A DNA stretch of 64,000 nt from Martelella lutilitoris (GTDB taxonomy: Bacteria > Pseudomonadota > Alphaproteobacteria > Rhizobiales > Rhizobiaceae), in contig NZ_CP066786.1 of NCBI RefSeq assembly GCF_016598595.1, positions 1,511,501 through 1,575,500 on the forward strand, given 5' to 3'. Positions 38,213 to 47,624 of this stretch are shown here, one piece after another. A program made the position numbers and the translations under genes. The notes under the pieces were generated by a model that saw only the letters and a list, made by a program, of their open reading frames with translations, searched no databases and was not told where the DNA came from. Positions within the stretch are counted from its first letter, which is position 1. Every line of letters begins with the position of its first letter.

Positions 38213-39505
38213 TCAGGAAGCTTTTTGCTCGGCCGTGCCGCTACCGCTTTTTGCCGCCGAAGGCTGCCGGTCTTCCTCGCCCGGATTGTCGAGAGAGGTC
38301 AGGTTGCGGCCTGCCTGTTTGGCCGCATAGAGCGCCCGGTCCGCCCGTATCAGCAGGCTGCGGGGTTCGTGATGCGTCCTGGAGGGGCGTTCGGTCGCAA
38401 CGCCAATCGAGACGGAGAGCCGCTTCAGCGGACTTGTCGCATGCGGGATGTCGATCCGGGCGATGGCCTCGTGGATCCGGCCGGCCATTTTCAGCCCGCC
38501 ATTTTCCTCGCAGTTCGGCAGCACCAGCGCGAATTCCTCGCCGCCGAAACGCGCCGGCAGGTCGCTTTCGGCGCGCGTGCTCGCCTTGAGCGCGGCGGCA
38601 ACCTGCTTGAGGCACTCATCGCCGGCCGGATGGCCGTAGGTGTCGTTGTAGCCCTTGAAGTGATCGATATCGATCATCAGCAGGGTGAGAGGCTCGCCGC
38701 TGAACCGCGCCGTCTCCCAGCTTTGCCGCAGGCATTCGTCAAACAGGCGCCGGTTGGCAAGGTCGGTCAGCGCATCTGTGTTGGAGATATGATCGAGCGA
38801 GCGATACTCGCTCAAGAGCGCCTCGCCGCGCAGCTTCTCGCGCAGGTAAAGCAGGAAGATCTTTCGCTCAATGGTCTCGATCCGAAGGTTGGCGAGCAGC
38901 GTCAGCGTCGTCGTCGCCAGAAGAAAGATCAGCGGCGAGGTCTTCTCGTCGGAAGTGAGCGTCGGCAGAGGCAGGATGAAGTAGACGGCGATGGCGAAGT
39001 TGATCCCCGAGGCCAGAAGCGCCTGGGGCGGGCGCAGGGGCAGGGCGATATTGGCGATGACGGCGACGAGAATGAAGGTATAGGGCTCATAGCGCACGAT
39101 CGGATTGCCGACCGTAACCAGCATCAACCCGGCTCCGAGCGAGGCGACGGAGATGCCGAGGATCGACATCAGTCCCGGCAGTCGCGTGTCGTGGCGCTGC
39201 GCGATCACCAGTGACAGCGCTGCCACCAGCACCCCGATAACGCCTGCCCGGATGATCGAGAGCTCCACAATCAGGTTCGGGCGGTAGACCAGGTCGACGA
39301 TAACGAAGGCAAACAGAAAAGCGATGCCGACCAGCGCAGTGCGGACGATCTGGCGATGGCGGCTGGCGTGGATATGGGCATTGAACCGTTCTTCGAGTTC
39401 CGGCGGAAATGTCAGCACCCAGCCCTTGCGCGAAAGCTGCCTGCCGATCAATTCGTCAAGCGCCTGGTCGCGTTTCGGCAAGGTGATGAACGGCGACGGA
39501 TTCAT
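38213..39505 (-). CDS. Diguanylate cyclase (membrane sensor + GGDEF)
   Basis: The N-terminal 60 residues are cytoplasmic, then about six hydrophobic segments form a membrane domain (residues about 60-215). A GGDEF domain follows with DALTDLANRR, DIDHFKGYNDTYGHPAGD and active-site FGGEEF, so c-di-GMP synthesis is expected. The inhibitory I-site position reads AESD rather than RxxD, so feedback inhibition may be lost. The last 20 residues are a polar tail. Its start overlaps the stop of the carbonic-anhydrase-like gene upstream by 4 bp. Confidence 0.9.
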   Translation of the reverse strand: MNPSPFITLPKRDQALDELIGRQLSRKGWVLTFPPELEERFNAHIHASRHRQIVRTALVGIAFLFAFVIVDLVYRPNLIVELSIIRAGVIGVLVAALSLVIAQRHDTRLPGLMSILGISVASLGAGLMLVTVGNPIVRYEPYTFILVAVIANIALPLRPPQALLASGINFAIAVYFILPLPTLTSDEKTSPLIFLLATTTLTLLANLRIETIERKIFLLYLREKLRGEALLSEYRSLDHISNTDALTDLANRRLFDECLRQSWETARFSGEPLTLLMIDIDHFKGYNDTYGHPAGDECLKQVAAALKASTRAESDLPARFGGEEFALVLPNCEENGGLKMAGRIHEAIARIDIPHATSPLKRLSVSIGVATERPSRTHHEPRSLLIRADRALYAAKQAGRNLTSLDNPGEEDRQPSAAKSGSGTAEQKAS

Positions 39506-40047
39506 CCGGTTGAACCGCTTCCGATAACCGTGAGTTCGCGTTCGAACCGCTTCCAGTTTTCCTGATAGCTTGTCGCCGAGCGGCGCAGACCCTCGATTGA
39601 GGCCGCATCGAGCGTGCGCACCGCCTTCGCCGGAGCGCCGACGATAAGGCTGTTGTCGGGAAAGGTCTTGCCTTCCGTCACCAGGGCATTGGCGCCGACA
39701 AGGCAGTTGCTGCCGATAACCGCGCCGTTGAGAATGGTGGCGCCCATGCCCACGAGGCTGTTGTCGCCGATCGTGCAGCCGTGAATGATGGCGTGATGGC
39801 CGATCGTGCAGCCCCTGCCGATGGTCGCGGGCGCGCCCATGTCGGTGTGGATCATCACGCCGTCCTGTATGTTGCTGCCGGCGCCGATGGTGATCGGTTC
39901 GTTGTCGCCGCGCAGCACGGCCCTGAACCAGATACCGACATCGTCGCCGATGATGATGTTGCCGATCACCGCGGCATCGGGTGCGATCCAGAATGCGCCT
40001 TGCGCGGGAAGTGTCGGTCGGCGGTCGCCGAGCGCGTAAATCGTCAA
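39502..40047 (-). CDS. Gamma-class carbonic anhydrase-like protein
   Basis: Left-handed beta-helix protein of 181 residues built of hexapeptide repeats (IGNIIIGDDVGIWFRAVLRGDNEPITIGAGSNIQDG). The three zinc-ligand histidines of gamma carbonic anhydrases are visible in MIHTD and GHHAIIHG. Members include active anhydrases and uncharacterised YrdA-like proteins. It overlaps the diguanylate cyclase by 4 bp (ATGA), implying coupled translation, an unusual pairing. Confidence 0.85.
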   Translation of the reverse strand: MTIYALGDRRPTLPAQGAFWIAPDAAVIGNIIIGDDVGIWFRAVLRGDNEPITIGAGSNIQDGVMIHTDMGAPATIGRGCTIGHHAIIHGCTIGDNSLVGMGATILNGAVIGSNCLVGANALVTEGKTFPDNSLIVGAPAKAVRTLDAASIEGLRRSATSYQENWKRFERELTVIGSGSTG

Positions 40048-40078
40048 TTTCCGTCCTCCTGGGAAACGTGAGAGTATA

Positions 40079-40768
40079 TCAGATCACGTCGAATGCAAGT
40101 TTTGCGACAGTGTCGATCGCGCAAACGATCCTGTCGCCGCGCGAAACCGGCCCCACCCCGGAGGGCGTTCCGGTCAGGATGATGTCGCCGGGCGCAAGCG
40201 TGACGTAGCGAGACAGTTCCGCGATGATTTCCGGCACTTTCCAGATCATCTGGCTGAGGTCGCCGCGCTGGGTTTCCGCGCCGTTGCGATAAAGCGTGAT
40301 CGCGCCTGCGCCCGGATGGCCGATATCCGCAGCGCGCGCGATTTCGGATACCGGCGCCGAATGCTCGAAGGCCTTCGCCATCTCCCAGGGCCGGCCCTTC
40401 GCCTTGGCCTCGTCCTGGATATCGCGTCGCGTGAAATCCACTGCGACGCCATAGCCGTAGATACAGTCGAGAGCCTCCTCAAGGTTGATATCGCTGCCGC
40501 CGGCCTGGAGCGCCACATAACACTCGACCTCGTGGTGCACATTCGCCGAGCGGCTCGGATAGGGAAAGGAAAGGCCCGGCAGAAGCAGGTTATCGGGGTT
40601 TTTCTGGAAGAAGAACGGCGCTTCGCGATCAGGGTCGTGTCCCATTTCCACCGCATGGGCCGCGTAGTTGCGTCCGACACAATAGACGCGGCGAACGGGG
40701 AAGCGCTCTGCCAGTCCGATGATCGGAAGATTTGTGGCGGGCGGCGGAGGAAATACGGTTGCTGACAT
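40079..40768 (-). CDS. Fumarylacetoacetate hydrolase (FAH) family protein
   Basis: 229-residue FAH fold with CVGRNYAAHAVEMG, the metal ligands in HHEVECYVAL (two Glu) and VDFTRRDIQ (Asp), and IILTGTPSGVGPVSRGD. Small single-domain members hydrolyse acylpyruvates or decarboxylate oxaloacetate, or act in aromatic ring catabolism. The sequence is closest in look to acylpyruvase/fumarylpyruvate hydrolase types. It lies 31 bp upstream of the carbonic-anhydrase-like gene on the same strand, so a three-gene transcript is possible. Confidence 0.87.
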   Translation of the reverse strand: MSATVFPPPPATNLPIIGLAERFPVRRVYCVGRNYAAHAVEMGHDPDREAPFFFQKNPDNLLLPGLSFPYPSRSANVHHEVECYVALQAGGSDINLEEALDCIYGYGVAVDFTRRDIQDEAKAKGRPWEMAKAFEHSAPVSEIARAADIGHPGAGAITLYRNGAETQRGDLSQMIWKVPEIIAELSRYVTLAPGDIILTGTPSGVGPVSRGDRIVCAIDTVAKLAFDVI

Positions 40769-41074
40769 TGCCGGGCTTTCTTTCTGCTTCAGCGGTGCCT
40801 CGAGTTTTGTGCCATTCCGCGCTGCCGATCAAGCCGGCCGGCATCGTATAAAGGGATTGAGCAGGGGATGGTTAGCCTTTATGGACATTTTTTACTTGTA
40901 GTGACCGGGGCATTAACCGTACCAACGCCCCGATAGCGTGATGAGTACCCCCGAAAAGTTGTCGATGAAGCAGAGCTGCGGCGCCGCGAGGCGTTTTCGG
41001 CACGGGAGGCATCAACCGTCGTTCTTGCCGGATCATGAGAACGGGCGAAAAACCGGAAAGCGGGACAGCGACTG
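40769..41074. other. Divergent intergenic region, no gene seen
   Basis: A 306-bp gap between the FAH-family gene (minus) and a diguanylate cyclase (plus). It contains a 6-bp-stem inverted repeat (40906-40911 with 40927-40932) just after an AT-rich stretch. No c-di-GMP riboswitch motif, small gene or clear promoter was recognised. Confidence 0.4.
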
Positions 41075-42148
41075 ATGATAGAGAGTTTCGGTATTCTCGC
41101 GAGCATGCTGGAGAAAGTGGGTTTGGCCGCATTGGTCATTCTGACCTACCGCGCCATCCTGCGCTCTCGCTTGCCGTCGCTCTGGTCGGGGCCCGCGATC
41201 GGCGTCCTCTTCAGCTTTGGCGCAGCCATAACCATGATCGATCCGCTGGTGGTCGGTCCCGGCATCATCGTTGACATCCGCGTTGTCATGGTGGGCCTGG
41301 CCGCGCTTTTCGGCGGCTTCTGGGCGGCGCTGATTGCCTGCATCGTCGCCGTCGCCGTCAGAATATCCATTGGCGGCGCCGGCATGCTGCCCGGAACGGT
41401 CAGCATCATCATGGCCGCCGTCATCGCGCTCGTCTTCGTGCGCATTCGCGGCTCGAGGCGCGATCTTGGCAACCTTGCGCTTCTCGGGCTTGCGATTTCT
41501 CTCAGCCTTTCCAGCGTTCTTCTGATGCCGCTCGATTTCGTGATCAACACGGCGGCGAAGTCCTTGCCGGTGCTGATTGTCAGGAATGTGCTCGGCACGA
41601 TGATTCTCGGCTATCTCCTGGCGATGGAAGAAAACCGCGAAGTCGAGCACAACACCTTCAAGGAGCTTGCCGAACGCGATGCGCTGACCGGCCTTTCCAA
41701 CCGGCGGGCGCTGGAAGTGCTGGAGCGGCGCAATCCGAACCACGACACGACCGAACTCTTCTGCGTCATCATGTTCGACCTCGACCATTTCAAGACCGTC
41801 AATGATACGCACGGCCACAGTTTTGGCGATGCCGTGCTGGCGCGCTTTGCCGAAATCATTTCGCGGCGCATCCGCGGAAGCGACCTGGTGGTGCGTTACG
41901 GCGGCGAGGAGTTCTGCGTCATCCTCAATGATGCGCTCCTGAGCAATGCCGCGCGCATTGCAGAAGATATCAGGCAACAGCTTGCCGGCGAGGTTTTCGG
42001 CGGCGACGTCACCGTAACGGTCAGCGCCGGCGTCGCCCAGTCGTCCGAAGATGAGCCCTCGGTCTATCCGGTGATCAAGAATGCCGACAAGGCGCTTTAC
42101 GAGGCCAAGCGCGATGGCCGCAATCGCGTGGCGATCCACGCGGAGTAG
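41075..42148 (+). CDS. Diguanylate cyclase with 5TM (LytS-like) sensor
   Basis: 357 residues: the N-terminal 175 form a five-to-six-helix membrane domain resembling 5TMR_LYT (DIRVVMVGLAALFGGFWAALIACIVAVAVRISIGGAG). A GGDEF domain follows with DALTGLSNRR, DLDHFKTVNDTHGHSFGD and active-site YGGEEF. The inhibitory site RGSD stands five residues before GGEEF, so product inhibition is expected, unlike the cyclase at 38213-39505. It is followed by a strong bidirectional terminator. Confidence 0.9.
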   Translation: MIESFGILASMLEKVGLAALVILTYRAILRSRLPSLWSGPAIGVLFSFGAAITMIDPLVVGPGIIVDIRVVMVGLAALFGGFWAALIACIVAVAVRISIGGAGMLPGTVSIIMAAVIALVFVRIRGSRRDLGNLALLGLAISLSLSSVLLMPLDFVINTAAKSLPVLIVRNVLGTMILGYLLAMEENREVEHNTFKELAERDALTGLSNRRALEVLERRNPNHDTTELFCVIMFDLDHFKTVNDTHGHSFGDAVLARFAEIISRRIRGSDLVVRYGGEEFCVILNDALLSNAARIAEDIRQQLAGEVFGGDVTVTVSAGVAQSSEDEPSVYPVIKNADKALYEAKRDGRNRVAIHAE

Positions 42149-42194
42149 CCGCTCTTCGCTGTTCCGGGAGCCCCGCAGAACGAGAACCTTGCAG

Positions 42195-42225
42195 AAAAAA
42201 AAGCCCCGCGCCGGCGGGGCTTTTT
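42195..42225. terminator. Bidirectional terminator between diguanylate cyclase and gnd
   Basis: Perfect 7-bp GC stem (gccccgc 42203-42209 with gcggggc 42214-42220), with eight A residues before and five T residues after, so it can end transcription from both convergent genes. Confidence 0.88.
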
Positions 42226-42254
42226 CCGTTTCATGATCGTGCGACGCCCCTTCC

Positions 42255-43679
42255 TCAGGCCGCGCCGCTGCCCCAGGGGCCGTGATGGATGTCGAGGCCG
42301 TCGAGACGGTCGAACCCATGGGCGCCGAAGAAGTCGCGCTGTGCCTGGATCAGGTTGGCGGTGCCGCGCGACTGGCGATAGGCGTCGAAATAGGTGAGCG
42401 CCGAGGCGAGACCCGGAACCGGAAGGCCGGCGGAGGTCGCGGCGGCGACAATGCGGCGCAGCGACGGCAGGCACTCGTTGACCATGGCGGCAAAGGCAGG
42501 CGTTACGATCAGGTTGGCGACATCCGGCGTTTCGGAGAAAGCCTTGGTGATCTCGTCGAGGAACTGCGAACGGATGATGCAGCCAGCGCGCCAGATGCGG
42601 GCGATCTCGGGCATCGGCAGGTTCCAGCTGTATTCTTCCGATGCCGAGGCCATGACGTCGAAGCCCTGCGCGTAAGCCGCGATCTTGGCGGCGAAGAGCG
42701 CCAGTTCCAGGTCACGGTTGAGCCAGGGACCTGGCGGAATGCTGAATTCGAGCTCTTCCTTGTTGAACATCGGCTCGGCCGCCTTGCGCTCGCCGCGCAT
42801 CGCCGAAAGGCAACGGGCGGCAACGGCGGCCTCGATCACCGTGGCCGGCACGGCAAGCTGCTGCGCCTCGATCGCCGACCAGCGGCCGGTGCCCTTCTGC
42901 CCGGCGGCATCGACGATGATGTCGGGCATGGCCTTGCCGGTTTCCGGATCGGTCGCCGTCAGCACCTTGGCGGTGATCTCGATCAGGAAGGAGTTCAGGC
43001 GGCCATTGTTCCATTCGCTGAAGACATGGGCGATTTCCGAGGCGCTCATGCCGACGCCGTCGCGCAGGATGCCGTAGATTTCGGCGATCATCTGCATGTC
43101 GGCATATTCGATGCCGTTATGGATGGTCTTGACGAAGTGGCCGGCGCCGTCCGGGCCAAGCCAGGCGCAGCACGGGTCGTCGGCATATTTCGCCGAGATC
43201 GAGGTCAACACTTTCTCGACGCGGGCATAGCTGTCTTCCGTGCCCCCGACCATGATCGAGGGACCGTGACGCGCGCCTTCCTCGCCGCCGGAAACGCCCA
43301 TGCCGATAAATGTCAGGCCCGTGCCTTCCAGCTCCTGGAAGCGGCGGCGGGTGTCATGGAAATTCGCATTGCCGGCATCGATGATGATGTCGCCATTGCC
43401 GAGATAGGGGCGCAGCTTTTCGATTTCCTGATCGACCGGATCGCCGGCCTTGATCATGATGATGAGCGGTCGCGGCGGGCGGATGGCGGCCACGAATTCC
43501 GAAAGCGTTTCGGTCGGAACAATGTTTTTCTGAAGGTCGCCGGCGCCTGCGTAAAAGGCGCGCGTCTTGTCGACCGTGCGGTTGTAAACGGCGATTCTGT
43601 TGCCTTTTTCGGCAATGTTCAGGGCGAGGTTGGAGCCCATGACACCCAGACCAATCAGGCCGATTTCTGCTTTTTCCAC
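42255..43679 (-). CDS. gnd: 6-phosphogluconate dehydrogenase, decarboxylating
   Basis: Pentose-phosphate pathway enzyme making ribulose 5-phosphate, CO2 and NADPH. It has the Rossmann start IGLIGLGVMGSNLALN, GVSGGEEGARHGPSIM and the signature KTIHNGIEYADMQ. The C-terminal part (YFDAYRQSRGTANLIQAQRDFFGAHGFDR) is normal for the long 474-residue form. It starts with GTG at 43679 behind AGAGGTG; the open frame runs much further upstream, but family similarity begins here. Confidence 0.95.
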   Translation of the reverse strand: MEKAEIGLIGLGVMGSNLALNIAEKGNRIAVYNRTVDKTRAFYAGAGDLQKNIVPTETLSEFVAAIRPPRPLIIMIKAGDPVDQEIEKLRPYLGNGDIIIDAGNANFHDTRRRFQELEGTGLTFIGMGVSGGEEGARHGPSIMVGGTEDSYARVEKVLTSISAKYADDPCCAWLGPDGAGHFVKTIHNGIEYADMQMIAEIYGILRDGVGMSASEIAHVFSEWNNGRLNSFLIEITAKVLTATDPETGKAMPDIIVDAAGQKGTGRWSAIEAQQLAVPATVIEAAVAARCLSAMRGERKAAEPMFNKEELEFSIPPGPWLNRDLELALFAAKIAAYAQGFDVMASASEEYSWNLPMPEIARIWRAGCIIRSQFLDEITKAFSETPDVANLIVTPAFAAMVNECLPSLRRIVAAATSAGLPVPGLASALTYFDAYRQSRGTANLIQAQRDFFGAHGFDRLDGLDIHHGPWGSGAA

Positions 43680-43842
43680 GACATCACCTCTCGTGTTTGA
43701 TGGTGGCCTTTTGTGGCATCGTGGCAGACAAACGGCAAGGCCGCGAGGCGCGGAACCGTCTATTTTCAGGAAGATGACCGAAAGTTTAGTGAAACTGACA
43801 TAATATCGCGGGCCGGAAACGGCCTCTGCGGGCGGGCGGCGT

Positions 43843-44700
43843 TCAATCGGTTTGAGGCCGTAGTCCGGCAAAATCAAATAGCTTCGGATCGAGAAGATGC
43901 GATGGATTCGCATTGCAGAGCGCCCGCAGCATCACCTCCTTGCGGCCGGGCATGCGCGTCTCCATGTCGGCCAGCATCTTTTTCATGGCGTTGCGTTCCA
44001 ACCCGTCCTGCGAGCCGCAGAGGTCGCAGGGTATGATGGGAAAGCGCATGGCCTCGGCAAAGCGCGCCAGATCGTCCTCGGCCGCATAGGCAAGCGGGCG
44101 AAGCAGCGTCAGGTCGCCGTCATCATTCAGGAGCTTCGCGGGCATGGTGGCAAGCCGGCCGCCGTGGAAGAGATTCATGAAGAAGGTTTCGAGGATATCC
44201 TCACGGTGATGGCCGAGGACGAGGGCGTCGCAGCCCTCCTCGCGTGCGATCCGGTAGAGATGGCCGCGCCGGAGCCTGGAGCAGAGCGAGCAGTAGGTGG
44301 AGCCCGGCGCAAGCTTGTCGGTGACGATCGAATAGGTGTCCTTGTACTCGATCCGGTATTTGATCCCGAGGCTTTCGAGATAGTCGGGCAGGACATGTTT
44401 GGGAAAGTTCGGCTGGCCCTGATCGAGATTGCAGGCGATCAGTTCGACCGGCAACAGCCCGCGCCATTTCAGCTCCATCAGCACGGCGAGAAGTCCGTAA
44501 CTGTCCTTGCCGCCGGAAAGCGCGACCAGCCAGCGCTTTTGGCCTTCAAGCATGGAAAAGTCGGAGATCGCCTGACGCACCTGCCGCAACAGCCGCTTGC
44601 GCAACCGCTGGAAGCTGACCGAGGAGGGCGCATCGGCAAACAGCGCGCGGAAGGCACTGTCTTCCGGCGTGATCTCGTCGAGGGTCTCTGCGTCGCTCAT
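43843..44700 (-). CDS. ttcA: tRNA 2-thiocytidine synthetase TtcA
   Basis: Iron-sulfur ATP pyrophosphatase that thiolates C32 of certain tRNAs. The PP-loop is [12 protein letters not shown], and the cluster-binding cysteine pairs are CSLC and CDLC, with the conserved [19 protein letters not shown] between them. The start at 44700 (MSDAETL) is preferred; an in-frame ATG at 44730 adds 10 residues. It lies 45 bp downstream of glsA on the same strand. Confidence 0.93.
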   Translation of the reverse strand: MSDAETLDEITPEDSAFRALFADAPSSVSFQRLRKRLLRQVRQAISDFSMLEGQKRWLVALSGGKDSYGLLAVLMELKWRGLLPVELIACNLDQGQPNFPKHVLPDYLESLGIKYRIEYKDTYSIVTDKLAPGSTYCSLCSRLRRGHLYRIAREEGCDALVLGHHREDILETFFMNLFHGGRLATMPAKLLNDDGDLTLLRPLAYAAEDDLARFAEAMRFPIIPCDLCGSQDGLERNAMKKMLADMETRMPGRKEVMLRALCNANPSHLLDPKLFDFAGLRPQTD

Positions 44701-44745
44701 GGTGTCGTTTCTTTCATTCAGCATTTGCATCGCCGGCCGTTCCGC

Positions 44746-45672
44746 TCAGGTGCCGAACACCGACCAGCCGGTGCGCGCGGCCAGCATTTCCAGCGCAATG
44801 CTGCCAAGCAGAGAATTGCCGGTCTCGTCAAGCCCCGGCGACCAGACGGCGATCGAGGCCCTGCCGGGGGCAACGGCGAGAATGCCGCCGCCGACGCCCG
44901 ATTTGCCAGGCAGGCCGACCCGGAAGGCGAAATCGCCGGAGCCGTCATAATGGCCGCAGGTCAGCATGATCGCGCTGATGCGCCGTGCGCGCCTGGGCGA
45001 AACGACGGAAAAGCCCGTCAGCGGATTGGTACCGCGATTGGCAAGGAACAGGCCGGCATGGGAAAGCTGGACGCAGTTCATGGCAAGCGCGCATTGGTGA
45101 AAATAGACGCCGAGCACATGGTCGACGGGGTGTTCAAGATTGTCGAAGCCGCGCATGAAATTGGCGAGCGCGAAGTTGCGATAGCCGGTGCGCTGCTCGG
45201 ATCGGGCCACCGCCTCGTCAATATAGAGGCTCTCGTCATTGGCGACATAATGCATGAAACGCAGGAACTCGCCGATTGCCTCGCGCGGGCGGTGGCCGGC
45301 CAGCACGATGTCGGAGACCACGATGGCGCCGGCATTGATGAAGGGATTGCGGGGGATGCCGTGCTCGTGCTCCAGCTGGATGATCGAGTTGAAGGCCGAA
45401 CCCGAGGGCTCGCGCCCGACGCGGCGCCAGATCGTCTCGCCCACCTTGCCGAGCGCCAGCGTCAGCATGAACACCTTGGAAATGCTCTGCACCGAGAAGG
45501 CGGTCTCCGCGTCACCGGCGCGATAGGTCTTGCCGTCGACGGTAGTGATCGCGATGCCGAGCTGCTTCGGATCCACCTTGGCGAGTTCGGGAATATAGTC
45601 GGCCACCTTGCCCTCGCCGAGCCTGGGGCTGAGATCGCGCACAATGTCGTCGGCAATGGCCTGCAGGTCCAT
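44746..45672 (-). CDS. glsA: Glutaminase A
   Basis: Serine-dependent glutaminase converting glutamine to glutamate and ammonia. [12 protein letters not shown] holds the catalytic Ser-x-x-Lys, with [10 protein letters not shown], the YxxxK-like region and [15 protein letters not shown] also conserved. The length of 308 residues is standard. GAGAGGACG lies just upstream of ATG 45672; an in-frame start at 45765 would run into the rpsD terminator. It lies between rpsD and ttcA on the same strand. Confidence 0.94.
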   Translation of the reverse strand: MDLQAIADDIVRDLSPRLGEGKVADYIPELAKVDPKQLGIAITTVDGKTYRAGDAETAFSVQSISKVFMLTLALGKVGETIWRRVGREPSGSAFNSIIQLEHEHGIPRNPFINAGAIVVSDIVLAGHRPREAIGEFLRFMHYVANDESLYIDEAVARSEQRTGYRNFALANFMRGFDNLEHPVDHVLGVYFHQCALAMNCVQLSHAGLFLANRGTNPLTGFSVVSPRRARRISAIMLTCGHYDGSGDFAFRVGLPGKSGVGGGILAVAPGRASIAVWSPGLDETGNSLLGSIALEMLAARTGWSVFGT

Positions 45673-45726
45673 GGTCGTCCTCTCGGGGTTTGATACCCAC
45701 ACTAAACGCAACATGCACCAGACAAA

Positions 45727-45757
45727 AGAAAAGCCGCCCCGGAGGAGCGGCTTTTCG
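45727..45757 (-). terminator. Terminator after rpsD
   Basis: A stem of eight pairs with one mismatch (45733-45740 with 45744-45751) flanked by A and T runs. On the minus strand, T-rich cttttctttt follows the stem, 30 bp after the rpsD stop. It is symmetric enough to be bidirectional. Confidence 0.7.
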
Positions 45758-45780
45758 AAGTGCAATCCGCGTGAGAAAAA

Positions 45781-46398
45781 TCAGCGCGAATAGAATTCGA
45801 CGACGAGGTTCGGTTCCATGATGACCGGGTAGGGGATATCGGCAAGCGCCGGAACCCGTACGTAGGTCGCAACCATCTTGGAATGATCGGCGTCGATATA
45901 TTCCGGAACGTCGCGCTCGGCGAGCTGGGTTGCCTCGAGAACGCTGGCAAGCTGCTTGGAGCGCTCGCGAACCTCGATGACGTCGCCCGGCTGGCAGCGG
46001 TAGGAACCGATGTTGACCCTGGTGCCGTTGACCGTGACGTGGCCATGGTTGACGAACTGACGGGCAGCAAAGACCGTCGGAACGAACTTGGCGCGGTAGA
46101 CGATCGCGTCGAGGCGGCTTTCCAGCAGGCCGACCAGGTTTTCACCGGTGTCGCCCTTGCGGCGGTTGGCTTCCTCGAAGATGGCCAGGAACTGCTTTTC
46201 GCGCAGTTCGCCGTAATAGCCCTTCAGCTTCTGCTTGGCGCGCAGCTGCACGCCGAAGTCGGAGAGCTTGCCCTTGCGGCGCTGGCCGTGCTGGCCGGGG
46301 CCGTATTCGCGGCGATTGACCGGGGACTTGGGACGGCCCCAGATGTTTTCGCCCATACGGCGGTCGATTTTATGCTTGGACGATTCGCGCTTGCTCAT
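45781..46398 (-). CDS. rpsD: 30S ribosomal protein S4
   Basis: Primary 16S rRNA-binding protein of the small subunit, 205 residues. The N-terminal [31 protein letters not shown] and the S4 RNA-binding domain [32 protein letters not shown] are diagnostic (shown here as two stretches). As in other alphaproteobacteria it is not in the alpha operon but stands alone. The N-terminus lacks the zinc cysteines of some S4 proteins. A promoter candidate lies about 175-200 bp upstream. Confidence 0.97.
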   Translation of the reverse strand: MSKRESSKHKIDRRMGENIWGRPKSPVNRREYGPGQHGQRRKGKLSDFGVQLRAKQKLKGYYGELREKQFLAIFEEANRRKGDTGENLVGLLESRLDAIVYRAKFVPTVFAARQFVNHGHVTVNGTRVNIGSYRCQPGDVIEVRERSKQLASVLEATQLAERDVPEYIDADHSKMVATYVRVPALADIPYPVIMEPNLVVEFYSR

Positions 46399-46570
46399 CG
46401 TATTTCCTTTAAGTCATAACAAAAGAACCGACCTTCGCCGGCTCCAAGGAAACACGCCCTCCTTTGGTTCCTCCCGAGGGAAGATCCTGACAGGTTTTCG
46501 CGGAAAAAAGCGCCCGGAAAACCACGGGACATGTCGGTGAAACATCGGCCCAAGGCCGTTGTTGGCGCGG

Positions 46571-46598
46571 AGATAGTCGGGTTTCTTGAAAATGTCAA
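46571..46598 (-). promoter_or_regulatory. Candidate rpsD promoter with long leader
   Basis: On the minus strand a TTGACA (46593-46598) is followed after 16 bp by CTATCT (46571-46576), a good match to alphaproteobacterial housekeeping promoters. Transcription from here would leave a leader of about 165 nt before rpsD. Confidence 0.55.
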
Positions 46599-46693
46599 CG
46601 ACAAAGCGCGACGCTTTGGCCCTCCGGCCATGGACTTTGCGGGCTCGGGCGTGATTTAACCGGTGTCAGTTTATGCCAAAGGGATTTCAGCAG

Positions 46694-47521
46694 ATGAATT
46701 TGACTTCCGAAACGCTCGACGCCATCGCCGGGCTGATGCGCGACGCCGCAAAGCAGGAGATCCTGCCGCGCTTTCGCAAGCTGGGCGACGAGGATGTGGC
46801 GGAAAAGACCGAGGCCAGCGACCTCGTCACCATTGCCGATACCGCCGCGGAGCGGGTGATCAAGGCCGGCATCGAGAAGATCCTGCCGGAAGCCGTCTTC
46901 ATCGGCGAGGAGGGCGTCGCCGCCGATCCGTCGCTGCTTGACAAGCTGAAGGATGCCGAGCTTGCCGTGGTCGTCGATCCGATCGACGGCACGTTCAACT
47001 TTGCCCACGGCATCTCCGCTTTTGGCGTCATGGTCGCGGTCGTCTCCAGGGGCGAGACGGTGGCCGGTCTGATCTACGATCCGATGGGCGATGATTTCAT
47101 GATCGCGGAAAAGGGCGGCGGCACATGGCTGAAGCGGGCCGACGGCTCGTCGAGCCGGATGAAGGTTGCCGCTCCCGTCGCGCTTCCGGAAATGCTTGGC
47201 ACGGCCTCGGTCGCCTTCATGCCGAACGAGAAGCGGGCCAAGCTGATGGCGAACACCGTGAAGCTGCGCTTTGCCGCAAGCTACCGCTGCGCGGCGGTGG
47301 AATACCGAGCCTTTGCCGCCGGCGGCCTGCATTTCATCACCTATTTTAAGCTGATGCCCTGGGACCATTTGGCCGGCGTGCTGATCGGCCAGGAGGCGGG
47401 CGGCTACATCGCCCGCTATGACGGCTCGCCCTACCGTCCCGACCACCTCGACGGCGGCATTCTCGGCGCGCCGGACGAGGAGAGCTGGCGGGAGCTGCGG
47501 GAGAAGGTCTTCACGCTTTAG
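46694..47521 (+). CDS. Inositol monophosphatase family protein (possibly histidinol-phosphatase)
   Basis: Mg2+/Li+-type phosphatase fold with metal motifs FIGEEG, VVDPIDGTFNFAHG and the late MPWDHLAGVLIGQEAGG. The length is 275 residues. Members dephosphorylate inositol phosphate, 3'-phosphoadenosine phosphates or histidinol phosphate (HisN); the sequence alone does not settle which. ATG 46694 has AAAGGG 9 nt upstream, while the in-frame ATG at 46673 has none. Confidence 0.85.
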   Translation: MNLTSETLDAIAGLMRDAAKQEILPRFRKLGDEDVAEKTEASDLVTIADTAAERVIKAGIEKILPEAVFIGEEGVAADPSLLDKLKDAELAVVVDPIDGTFNFAHGISAFGVMVAVVSRGETVAGLIYDPMGDDFMIAEKGGGTWLKRADGSSSRMKVAAPVALPEMLGTASVAFMPNEKRAKLMANTVKLRFAASYRCAAVEYRAFAAGGLHFITYFKLMPWDHLAGVLIGQEAGGYIARYDGSPYRPDHLDGGILGAPDEESWRELREKVFTL

Positions 47522-47566
47522 CAAATTTCGATCCGCCTGGTCCGGTGTATCGCGAAAGCATTGCTA

Positions 47567-47608
47567 AACGGCATGATTTATGTTGATATCAACATAAATC
47601 ATGCCGTT
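47567..47608. repeat. 42-bp perfect palindrome upstream of DUF899 gene
   Basis: Two 21-bp arms meet without a spacer: the left arm (47567-47587) begins aacggcatgatttatg and the right arm (47588-47608) is its exact reverse complement. It ends 16 bp before the start codon at 47625 and 2 bp before the Shine-Dalgarno. The sequence is AT-rich at the centre, with no T run after it, so an operator or cruciform is more likely than a terminator. Confidence 0.75.
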
Positions 47609-47624
47609 GCGAGGAGGACCGGAG

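Noticed and set aside
40906..40932. Inverted repeat considered as a terminator or riboswitch before the diguanylate cyclase
   Set aside because: It lies upstream of both divergent genes, has only a 6-bp stem and no T run, and lacks c-di-GMP riboswitch motifs.
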